Shown: piece after piece, positions 8,902 through 15,488 of the stretch
Layout: each line of letters starts with the position of its first letter
Position numbering within the stretch: the stretch's first letter is position 1
Notes under the pieces: generated by a model
Seen by the model: only the letters and a program-made list of their open reading frames with translations
What the model was told of the DNA's origin: nothing
Database searches by the model: none
NCBI GenBank assembly: GCA_011364925.1
Contig: RDOA01000009.1
Span: 1 to 64,000, forward strand
Reading direction: 5' to 3'
Length of the DNA stretch: 64,000 bases
Source of the DNA: Promethearchaeota archaeon
GTDB taxonomy: Archaea > Asgardarchaeota > Lokiarchaeia > Sigyniarchaeales > SOKP01
Translations under genes and position numbers: made by a program

Positions 8902-9315
8902 CTATATCTTGCTTGTTAGAGTCCCGAGTTCGTCTTTACTTTTTATTATAGGTAATTTTGATGAATACTTGGAGGAATTATTTATTAATTCAGATATGAT
9001 GGCATTCATCTTTTCGGGACCAGATTTTTCTTCAAGAGTTTTTGCGAAATCTTTAACTAATGGAATTTTTAGATCGTCAACATAAAAAGATACTCCTTTT
9101 TCAACCTCTTCGAGAAGAAATTGAAAGGATAAATCCGCAGTTCTCTCAGTTACAAAAAGAGGTTCATCTTTTTCTTCAAATGTATATGAAATTTCTTTCC
9201 AACGCGTTCCACTAGCATCTACAGGAATCATTCCAAAAATATAATCGCTGGTGTAAATCCAGAAAGGAGTTCCGTTATCAAAAGATGAATCAACGATTGT
9301 TTTGAATTCACTCAT
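8902..9315 (-). CDS. Hypothetical protein, 137 residues
   Basis: Unrecognised soluble protein. The N-terminal half alternates hydrophobic and polar residues as in a beta sheet ('GTPFWIYTSDYIFGMIPVD'), and the C-terminal half is helical. No cysteines, no signal peptide and no membrane helix. It has its own promoter region between 9316 and 9439, shared divergently with nadE. Nothing in the context assigns a function. Confidence 0.55.
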   Translation of the reverse strand: MSEFKTIVDSSFDNGTPFWIYTSDYIFGMIPVDASGTRWKEISYTFEEKDEPLFVTERTADLSFQFLLEEVEKGVSFYVDDLKIPLVKDFAKTLEEKSGPEKMNAIISELINNSSKYSSKLPIIKSKDELGTLTSKI

Positions 9316-9439
9316 ACTAGATCAATATTTAATAATTAAGAGTTTTTTTTAAATGTATAATCTTATCATGATTATTTGAATTTTAGCTTTTTAATACCCT
9401 TTTATATGAATTTTTAAAAAAAAAAAGATTACTGACATT

Positions 9440-10207
9440 ATGCGGGAGCTTGATTACGAAAAATTAGTTGATGATATTCAAGACTGGATTATTACGTATG
9501 TTAAATCTGCTAAAGCTGAATATGTTGTAGTTGGATTAAGCGGTGGAATAGATAGCGCAGTTTCCGCAACCTTATGCGCAAAAGCTCTTGGGAGCGAAAG
9601 TGTTCTTGGATTGGGGCTACCTTGTGGTTCAATATCACAAGACTTTGAAGATGCTAAATTAGTTGCAAATTTTTTAGACATAGATTTTGAAATTTTTGAC
9701 ATAACGCCTATCTATGAGAAAATCCTAGAAATATCAAAAGCTATACCCAGAGAAGAGATTTTGGCTTTAGCAAATCTCAAACCCCGTCTACGCATGGCGA
9801 TGTTATATTTTGTCGGTCAAACTAAGGGTAAATGTTTGATTGTTGGAACAAGTAATCGAACAGAACTAGCAATTGGATATTTCACTAAATTTGGGGATGG
9901 AGCGGCAGATTTTGAACCTTTAGCGTCTTTATATAAGCAAGAGGTAAGAAAGGTTGCTGAGATCTTAAAAATACCTCGAAGAGTAATAACAAAAGCACCT
10001 AGTGCTGGTCTTTGGGAGGGTCAAACAGATGAAGGCGAAATTGGATTATCATACGATATTATTGACGAGATTTTGTATAGAATTGATAATAACTTAGATT
10101 TTAAAGGTTTTAATGAGAGAGACATCTCTAAAGTGAGAAAAATGATGAGCGCAGCTGAACATAAGTTAAGTATGCCACCATTCTTTGATGTTAGAAGAAC
10201 TGAATAA
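9440..10207 (+). CDS. nadE: NH3-dependent NAD+ synthetase
   Basis: This 255-residue enzyme makes NAD+ from nicotinate adenine dinucleotide, ATP and ammonia in the cytoplasm. The ATP-pyrophosphatase PP-loop 'SGGIDS' is at 34-39, followed by the family motifs 'GTSNRTELAIGYFTKFGDGAADFEPLASLYK' (split here for length: GTSNRTE, GYFTKFGDGA, LASLYK) and 'APSAGLWEGQTDEGEIG'. Length matches the short, ammonia-using class with no glutaminase domain. The gene stands alone, converging with the next minus-strand gene. Confidence 0.95.
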   Translation: MRELDYEKLVDDIQDWIITYVKSAKAEYVVVGLSGGIDSAVSATLCAKALGSESVLGLGLPCGSISQDFEDAKLVANFLDIDFEIFDITPIYEKILEISKAIPREEILALANLKPRLRMAMLYFVGQTKGKCLIVGTSNRTELAIGYFTKFGDGAADFEPLASLYKQEVRKVAEILKIPRRVITKAPSAGLWEGQTDEGEIGLSYDIIDEILYRIDNNLDFKGFNERDISKVRKMMSAAEHKLSMPPFFDVRRTE

Positions 10208-10216
10208 CAATGTAAA

Positions 10217-11599
10217 CTACAAGCTGGATATTATTCCTCTGATGTTATTAATTCGCGAAGTGATTTCAACTAGTTGCTTTTTGAGAATATTATTTTGTCG
10301 CTTAAAATCAGCTTCAGAAATCGAACCTTTATTGTAATTCTTCTCAACATCTTTAAAATTTCTTTCTAAAGAGTACCGCCTTCCTTCAAGTGCTATAAGT
10401 TCTTGATAAAGTGCATCTTTATCGTTCGGAAGGTTGGTCAAATTTGGAGTTTCCAATTCTGGTTCAGAAGGTTGACTACTCTCATTAAAATTAATAAAAG
10501 GCATTGTTGCTGAATCTTTCGTATCTTTCTCCTTCTTTTTCTTCTTATCTTCTTTTTTCTTCTCTTCTGCTATGGAAGATTTTTCAGTTAATCCAATAAT
10601 TTCTTGCGGTCTTTCTTGAGGTTTTTCTTGTGGTTTTGTCCCTACAGACGAAAATACATTGAATAGGTCGGACCCACTTGATACTATTGATTCACTTTCG
10701 ATTTCTTCAATTTTTACGGCAGATATTTTAGGTATTTCTATTAAGAAAGGTTTTGACTCAGATGTTTCTGGTGTGGTTACTTCTTTTGGTTTCTCTGGCA
10801 CCACCGAAGTAATTTTCATCTTTCCTGTTGTGAGAGGTCTATCCTCTGATTCTTCAATGACTATAGTTTCGATACTTGGGCTCTTTTTAGTGATAGGAGT
10901 TAATTCTGATTCTTCAATGGGTAATGGCATTTCTTCTGTTTCAGTTGGAGTTGGAATTAACTGTTCTTTCATTGCTTCTTGTTCTTCGTCAACAATCTGA
11001 GTTGGCATAGTTGGGATCGACTCCAACTTTTCTCTAGGTGGTTTAGCAAGCTTTTTTATAGCTGGTATTTTTATAACAGGAGGGGGTAATTTTGCATTAG
11101 GATGAGGAGTTATTTTATGTACTTCTCGTTTACGAGTTGGATGGCTAAGGGATTCTTCTTTCTTCTCTAATTCTTTTTTCAAAGAGTCAATCGTTCCCTT
11201 TAATGTGTCAATTTCTCCTTTAAACTGTTCTGAAACTTTATTAAAAATATCTGTTAAATCTATTTCCGTGTCTCCGTTTATCTGTTCATCAGAAACCTCT
11301 TCTTCTTGAGGAATTTCGGGTTCAGGAGTTATGTTTAAAATCTTCATAATCTCAGACGGAAGCGTTGTTTCTGAAAACCAAAGATCTAATGTATCCCAAT
11401 CATTCAGCTGATGTAAGATCCCCTCAATGAATTTAACTTCTTCGGGATAATTACTGGAGTCTCTTAATTTATTGAATTGAGTAATTAACATATCTTTGGC
11501 TTCGATTTCGTCGTCTGGTGTAGGCTGTCCTTCTGTAAGAAATGTAAAAATCTCTTTGACCTCTTTTAACGCAGAATTATAGTCCTCTTGCTCTGTCAT
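10217..11599 (-). CDS. Acidic low-complexity protein with C-terminal coiled coil
   Basis: This 460-residue protein is not recognised. It has a structured acidic N-terminal region (about 1-95), a short coiled coil (about 120-155, 'GEIDTLKGTIDSLKKELEKK'), a long disordered Pro/Thr/Glu/Ser-rich middle, a lysine run near 355-362, and a C-terminal helical hairpin with 'YNKGSISEADFKRQ', resembling the SHOCT-type short C-terminal motif. Such layouts are frequent for Asgard scaffold or trafficking proteins, but no specific role can be claimed. It converges with nadE, 9 bp away. Confidence 0.6.
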   Translation of the reverse strand: MTEQEDYNSALKEVKEIFTFLTEGQPTPDDEIEAKDMLITQFNKLRDSSNYPEEVKFIEGILHQLNDWDTLDLWFSETTLPSEIMKILNITPEPEIPQEEEVSDEQINGDTEIDLTDIFNKVSEQFKGEIDTLKGTIDSLKKELEKKEESLSHPTRKREVHKITPHPNAKLPPPVIKIPAIKKLAKPPREKLESIPTMPTQIVDEEQEAMKEQLIPTPTETEEMPLPIEESELTPITKKSPSIETIVIEESEDRPLTTGKMKITSVVPEKPKEVTTPETSESKPFLIEIPKISAVKIEEIESESIVSSGSDLFNVFSSVGTKPQEKPQERPQEIIGLTEKSSIAEEKKKEDKKKKKEKDTKDSATMPFINFNESSQPSEPELETPNLTNLPNDKDALYQELIALEGRRYSLERNFKDVEKNYNKGSISEADFKRQNNILKKQLVEITSRINNIRGIISSL

Positions 11600-11683
11600 G
11601 AAATATAGTATTTTATTTTATTTTTTATTCCTAGGTATAGCTTTATATTTATGTATAAAAAAACTTTTCATTAATTTATTTTT

Positions 11684-11824
11684 TTGTATAGTACTCAAGA
11701 TTTTGATAAACTTGAAAATGATCCAACTTATTTTGAATCAATGAGAAAATCGCAAAGTAATTGCGATTGTGAATTTTTAATGAATGCTGCACTCTGGCTC
11801 CTAAACGAGGAGACTCCTTTGTAA
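11684..11824 (+). CDS. Possible 46-residue small protein
   Basis: A stop-free frame runs from TTG 11684 to TAA 11822-11824. The product is acidic, with a 'NCDCEFLMNAALWLLNEE' segment that looks like an amphipathic helix preceded by two cysteines. TATATTTATG-like sequence at 11644-11655 could be a promoter. It lies in the 323-bp space between the 460-residue gene and rpsK, where otherwise I see only AT-rich sequence and T-tracts. Codon pattern is plausible, but there is no family match and no clear ribosome binding site. Confidence 0.3.
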   Translation: MYSTQDFDKLENDPTYFESMRKSQSNCDCEFLMNAALWLLNEETPL

Positions 11825-11922
11825 TTTTTTATTTAAAACTAGTTTATGTTACTATATAATAAGAGTATAATTATTTTGGGGCGATTAGATTCACAAGATT
11901 TGCTTAATCGTGAAGGAGATAA

Positions 11923-12321
11923 CTACACGCGTCTCCCGCGATGGCCTCCTTTACGTCTACAGTGGTCGTGAGATTTCGGGGTCACTTCTTCGATTCGCCC
12001 GACGCGCAAACCGGAACGCGCAAGCGCACGAATGCAAGCTTGAGCTCCTGGACCAGGGGTTTGGCTTTTGTTTCCGCCAGGTGCTCGAACTTTTATGTGG
12101 ATTCCATTTACTCCTTTATCTTTCAAGCCATTGGCTACTCGAAAACCGCATTGCATAGCTGCATAAGGATTAGATTCATCTCGGTCAGCTTTCACGACCA
12201 TTCCACCAGTGCATTTAGCGAATGTTTCGGCTCCGCTCAAATCTGTGGCTGTAACAATCGTATTGTTGTAGCTACTAAAGATATGAACGATTGCCCATTT
12301 ATCTTCTTGTTTTTTACTCAT
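11923..12321 (-). CDS. rpsK: 30S ribosomal protein S11 (uS11)
   Basis: This 132-residue protein is archaeal uS11, which sits in the platform of the small subunit near the E-site mRNA path. Landmarks are '[20 protein letters not shown]', '[16 protein letters not shown]', '[18 protein letters not shown]' and the basic C-terminus '[17 protein letters not shown]'. It is the last gene of rpsM-rpsD-rpsK, 12 bp after rpsD. In most archaea rpoD (RNA polymerase subunit D) and L18e follow; here the strand switches instead. Confidence 0.97.
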   Translation of the reverse strand: MSKKQEDKWAIVHIFSSYNNTIVTATDLSGAETFAKCTGGMVVKADRDESNPYAAMQCGFRVANGLKDKGVNGIHIKVRAPGGNKSQTPGPGAQACIRALARSGLRVGRIEEVTPKSHDHCRRKGGHRGRRV

Positions 12322-12333
12322 GGTTATTCCCTT

Positions 12334-12837
12334 TTACGCGTTTTCCTCCACAGCGGAGAGTGGACTTTTGGCGACAAACCCAACAAAATCCTCTTCATTC
12401 CTTTTTACAAGATAAGAAGGAGCGTTTACTTTTTTACCTCCAACTTGAATATGTCCATGAACGACAATCTGTCTTGCTTGATAAATCGTTTTAGCAAAAC
12501 CTTTCTCGAATACGATTGTTTGTAGTCTCCTTTTAAGGATATCTTCAACAGAGAGTAATAGTACGTCTTCGAATCCTGCTTCAGGACCCAAGACGCCAAG
12601 TTTAACTAGTTTCTTAATTAGTGTTTGCTGAACTTCTACGGCTTGTTCATGTGGTAACCTTCTTGATTGCCGAGCAATGTCTCGCCAATTTCCTAACATG
12701 GTTCGCATTTTCCAGAACTCGCGTTTGTTTCTAAGTCCATATTTACCTAAGAATTCGAGCTCTTCTCGCAACCTATCTTGTTGAAACGGATGTTTTGGTT
12801 TTTTAAACTTTTTCTTTAACCTTCTTGGATCTCCGAT
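12334..12837 (-). CDS. rpsD: 30S ribosomal protein S4 (uS4) with apparent ATC start
   Basis: This is archaeal/eukaryotic-type uS4 (about 167 residues), an rRNA-binding body protein with an S4 domain ('RRLQTIVFEKGFAKTIYQAR', 'VVHGHIQVGGKKVNAPSYLV'). The conserved archaeal N-terminus (M)GDPRR lies upstream of the first in-frame ATG/GTG/TTG and is fully encoded: the codons from 12837 read ATC GGA GAT CCA AGA AGG. No standard start exists in frame before the TGA at 12844-12846. GGTGA (12844-12848) lies exactly six bases before ATC, ideal for ribosome binding. So initiation most likely uses ATC at 12835-12837. A sequencing error (ATG read as ATC) is the alternative. It is 11 bp after rpsM. Confidence 0.93.
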   Translation of the reverse strand: MGDPRRLKKKFKKPKHPFQQDRLREELEFLGKYGLRNKREFWKMRTMLGNWRDIARQSRRLPHEQAVEVQQTLIKKLVKLGVLGPEAGFEDVLLLSVEDILKRRLQTIVFEKGFAKTIYQARQIVVHGHIQVGGKKVNAPSYLVKRNEEDFVGFVAKSPLSAVEENA

Positions 12838-12848
12838 TTTGCATCACC

Positions 12849-13334
12849 TTACTTTTGACCTAGGCTTCTCTTTTTTCGTACAACGCCAACGACTAATCCG
12901 TGGCGTCCGGTGCTCTTAGTTTTTTGGCCTCTTACTTTCAATCCTCGATGGTGTCGAACGCCTTTATAGCTTCGTATCCGTTTCATTCTATCTATATCGC
13001 GTTTCACGGATAATTCGAGTTTATTTCCAATGATGTGTAAATTCTCTCCAGAAACCAAGTCATTCTTTCGGTTTACCATCCAAGCGGGGACTCCATTACC
13101 TACGGGATCTAATATGATTTCTTCAAGCCTATTCAAATCTTTTTCGGGGATAGCCCCCATTCTCATGCTAGGATTGATTTCAGCAATCTTGATTATCGCC
13201 TGAGCGAATCTTCTTCCAATTCCACTTATTTCGGTTAATCCATGTTCTACTTTAGCGTTCCCATCCACTTGGGATCTGAGTTTTCTGAAAAAAACTTTTT
13301 CTCGAAAGTTGCTTGGTCTTGTTGTTAGGCTCAT
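12849..13334 (-). CDS. rpsM: 30S ribosomal protein S13 (uS13)
   Basis: This 161-residue protein is archaeal uS13, located in the head of the small subunit, contacting the large subunit and P-site tRNA. The helix-hairpin-helix 'LTEISGIGRRFAQAIIKIA' and the C-terminal basic tail 'YKGVRHHRGLKVRGQKTKSTGR' are diagnostic. Length is normal for archaea. It heads the three-gene ribosomal cluster on the minus strand; transcription probably starts in the 115-bp gap after the frhB-like gene. Confidence 0.97.
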   Translation of the reverse strand: MSLTTRPSNFREKVFFRKLRSQVDGNAKVEHGLTEISGIGRRFAQAIIKIAEINPSMRMGAIPEKDLNRLEEIILDPVGNGVPAWMVNRKNDLVSGENLHIIGNKLELSVKRDIDRMKRIRSYKGVRHHRGLKVRGQKTKSTGRHGLVVGVVRKKRSLGQK

Positions 13335-13449
13335 TTTACTGAAAATTTATTACTAAAAGATATAATTCTTAATATAAAATTTAATATTAATTTTATGGTT
13401 TAGGATGAGAGAAGGAATAATTAAGAAAAAATCTGAGAAAGTCGATTAT

Positions 13450-14937
13450 CTAATAGTGAGGATACCTAAGATTTTCGGTTTTTTTCTCATCGATATGTTT
13501 AGTACATTTGGTTTTCTTTGATTTGGCGATCTTTTCAAGGAGTGGTAATCCCGGTTTAACATCAGCTAATGGTTTTGATTCGATTAAATCGTTCTCTATT
13601 AGACTTTGATATAGTTCTTTTCCAGTTTCAGTTCTAATAAGCACGGAATTCCATCCGGAGGGAGATCCTATAGACCCTATTGAAATGTCAGCAGATTCGG
13701 AAGTTAAGTCAAAGCAAACTTCACAGTCTCCTCGAGCTAAATGTCCAATCTCCTTAATTGGAACTGTTAATTCTTCACCAGAATTTGAATAGACAAAAAA
13801 CTTGCCTTTATTGATATTGGTTTTTTTTACATCCTTTACATCTACTTTTAGAGCTTCACAGATTTTTACGAAGGATTCATATGAAAAAGACTCCATGCAA
13901 AAGATCCCAATACGATATTTAATTTGATTTAGCGATGGTATTCCAATGTTGTAAATTGAAGATTTTAGGAGCGCTTGCATCATGCAAGGAACTCCTACAA
14001 CAGCGAGATTTGAAGGACTTTTATTAAGATCTTTTAAAATTTTTAAATTAGGGTTACTTACGTATTTAGTCCCTGTAGTTGAGAGTACATCTTCTTTTTT
14101 CTGAAGGATTATTGGTTCTGGTCTCCAAGGAGTTCTACTCATTTTCGCTCCTAAAGCCTTATCAATATTCTTAGAATCAAAAAGGTAATATAAACATGTG
14201 CTTGTAATTCCTCCATCCTGACAAGTTTCCGCTATTTCGGATAATTTAGTTCGAGCAGAATACGCTTCTAAGTAATGACCTACTTGCGAATAATTTTTTA
14301 TTTCTGAAGCTTGATCTTGGGTCATGTTTAAAACAGTCACCGGCAAATAGCTACGAGGACATACAAAATAACATAGACCACATCTGATACACTTGTCCTC
14401 ATCAATTTTTCCGAAACCATTATATATCTCTAAGCAATTAACGGGACAAATACCGGCGCATAATCCACATCCAGAGCAATTATGAGTTTCAAAAATAGTT
14501 TTAACTGGCTCATAAATTGATTTTACTCTTGACGGATCACCATCAAATTTCACAATATCTAAATCCTTAAAGGAACTTGATTCAGGTGTGTTTTCATCCC
14601 CTTCAATTATATCATAAATTTCATTCACTCCAATTAGCTTCTCGTTTTTCAATAATTCTAATAGGCTTAATGTCTTTCTAATTTCAATAGAATTTTCTTC
14701 GGAGAATTTTCTAATTGTTTTGAAATTATTAGAATTAGATAAATAATTGAAAAGTTTATATTTCAAGAGTTCTTCATCGAACATTTTAAACAACATTTCA
14801 TCATATTGTTCCTCGTTGTAAATCCCAGAACCCAAAATTTCCTTTTTTGCGTCAATTAATACGCGGATTCGATACGAATCTACAGTAATGGCTATTGCAT
14901 TTAAGCCTTCCTTTGTAATTTTAAGTTTAGAACTCAT
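13450..14937 (-). CDS. FrhB/FdhB-like F420-dependent oxidoreductase subunit with ferredoxin domain
   Basis: This 495-residue protein combines an N-terminal helical region of about 130 residues, a dicluster ferredoxin ('CSGCGLCAGICPVNC', then 'CIRCGLCYFVCP') and a C-terminal FrhB-type domain ('ALGAKMSRTPWRPEPI', 'TGTKYVSNP', 'VGVPCMMQAL', 'FCMESFSYESF', 'ARGDCEVCFDLTSESADISIGS'). The FrhB family binds FAD and FeS clusters and exchanges hydride with coenzyme F420. It follows mvhD and hdrA, 119 bp after mvhD, with the SECIS candidate in the gap. It probably feeds electrons from F420H2 into, or takes them from, HdrA. No in-frame TGA is present here. Confidence 0.85.
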   Translation of the reverse strand: MSSKLKITKEGLNAIAITVDSYRIRVLIDAKKEILGSGIYNEEQYDEMLFKMFDEELLKYKLFNYLSNSNNFKTIRKFSEENSIEIRKTLSLLELLKNEKLIGVNEIYDIIEGDENTPESSSFKDLDIVKFDGDPSRVKSIYEPVKTIFETHNCSGCGLCAGICPVNCLEIYNGFGKIDEDKCIRCGLCYFVCPRSYLPVTVLNMTQDQASEIKNYSQVGHYLEAYSARTKLSEIAETCQDGGITSTCLYYLFDSKNIDKALGAKMSRTPWRPEPIILQKKEDVLSTTGTKYVSNPNLKILKDLNKSPSNLAVVGVPCMMQALLKSSIYNIGIPSLNQIKYRIGIFCMESFSYESFVKICEALKVDVKDVKKTNINKGKFFVYSNSGEELTVPIKEIGHLARGDCEVCFDLTSESADISIGSIGSPSGWNSVLIRTETGKELYQSLIENDLIESKPLADVKPGLPLLEKIAKSKKTKCTKHIDEKKTENLRYPHY

Positions 14938-14970
14938 TTTTATTTAACATTAGGTTGTTTTAATATTATA

Positions 14971-15004
14971 ACTAACACTCCGAAAACTCAGGCTGTGAGT
15001 TAGT
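14971..15004 (-). repeat. Inverted repeat overlapping the 3' side of the SECIS candidate
   Basis: ACTAAC (14971-14976) and GTTAGT (14999-15004) can pair in the minus-strand RNA, enclosing a smaller CTCA/TGAG hairpin followed by four U residues. The outer repeat uses the same bases as helix I of the SECIS candidate, so the two folds would exclude each other. It could be an attenuator or simply a chance repeat. Confidence 0.35.
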
Positions 15005-15046
15005 CGCCTTCTAACTACAGTTTTTTAGAAGGGTCATCCTAATTCG
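14997..15046 (-). promoter_or_regulatory. SECIS-like element with kink-turn core, in mvhD 3' UTR
   Basis: Read on the minus strand, helix I (TTAG/CTAA; 15042-15039 with 15003-15000) leads to ATGA (15037-15034), then helix II CCTTCTAA/TTAGAAGG (15032-15025 with 15014-15007), an A-rich apical loop, and CGA (15006-15004). The GA of ATGA faces the GA of CGA as tandem G.A/A.G pairs after a three-base bulge: a textbook kink-turn. Unpaired A residues lie 10-13 bases beyond the quartet, as in eukaryotic SECIS elements. Archaeal SECIS elements normally sit in 3' UTRs. It starts about 10 bases after the mvhD stop and presumably serves the five TGA codons of mvhD and hdrA. Confidence 0.75.
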
Positions 15047-15056
15047 GATTAATTTT

Positions 15057-15467
15057 TTATTTTGGTAGAGGAGGGAGTTGTTCTACTTTACGGGTAATAT
15101 CTTCCACTGATTTAATGAACTTTTCGACTTCAGCCGCCGAGCAGAAATATTGTTGAATTCGTTCTTCTTCTAGACCTAAGTGTTTGAAGAGTCTTTTTAA
15201 AAATTTTACATGCTCAAACGTGTTCGTATTTCCATTTCCAAATTCGCACTCACCTTCTTTTCAAGAAATAATGGCTACTCCGTCTGCCCCATTTAAAAAA
15301 CTCTCCATTATTAAATGTATTCCAACTCTTCCCGTACATCTTACTCTAATCAGGTGAAAATTAGTAGAATAAGATTTTCTCGTGGTACCCGTCAGATCAG
15401 CTGCTGAATAACCTCATTTTTCGCAGCCAAAGGCTATAATTTTACGATCTTTTATGTTTTCTGACAT
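15057..15467 (-). CDS. mvhD: MvhD/VhuD-like electron-transfer protein with two selenocysteines
   Basis: A 136-codon gene from ATG 15467 to TAA 15057-15059, interrupted only by TGA at 15414-15416 (residue 18) and 15261-15263 (residue 69). Both lie at conserved Cys positions: 'CEK-U-GYSAADL' matches the family motif CxxC before 'YAGADLAG', and 'IIS-U-KEGEC' matches 'GCxxGDC'. The intervening 'LIRVRCTGRVGIHLIMESFLNGADGVAI' pattern (split: RVRCTGRVG, FLNGADGVAI) is diagnostic. The family holds a [2Fe-2S] centre and passes electrons from a hydrogenase or formate dehydrogenase to HdrA. It lies 21 bp after hdrA with SECIS candidate just downstream. VhuD-type selenoproteins are known in methanogens. 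Confidence 0.9.
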
Positions 15468-15488
15468 AATTTATTTTCTCGTGTTTTT

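Noticed and set aside
11941-12525. 194-residue plus-strand ORF over rpsK/rpsD
   Set aside because: It is antisense to two certain ribosomal protein genes and has no family features.
14971-15004. The ACTAAC/GTTAGT hairpin as the SECIS element itself
   Set aside because: It lacks the GA/GA tandem pairs and A-rich apical loop that the adjacent 14997-15046 fold has.
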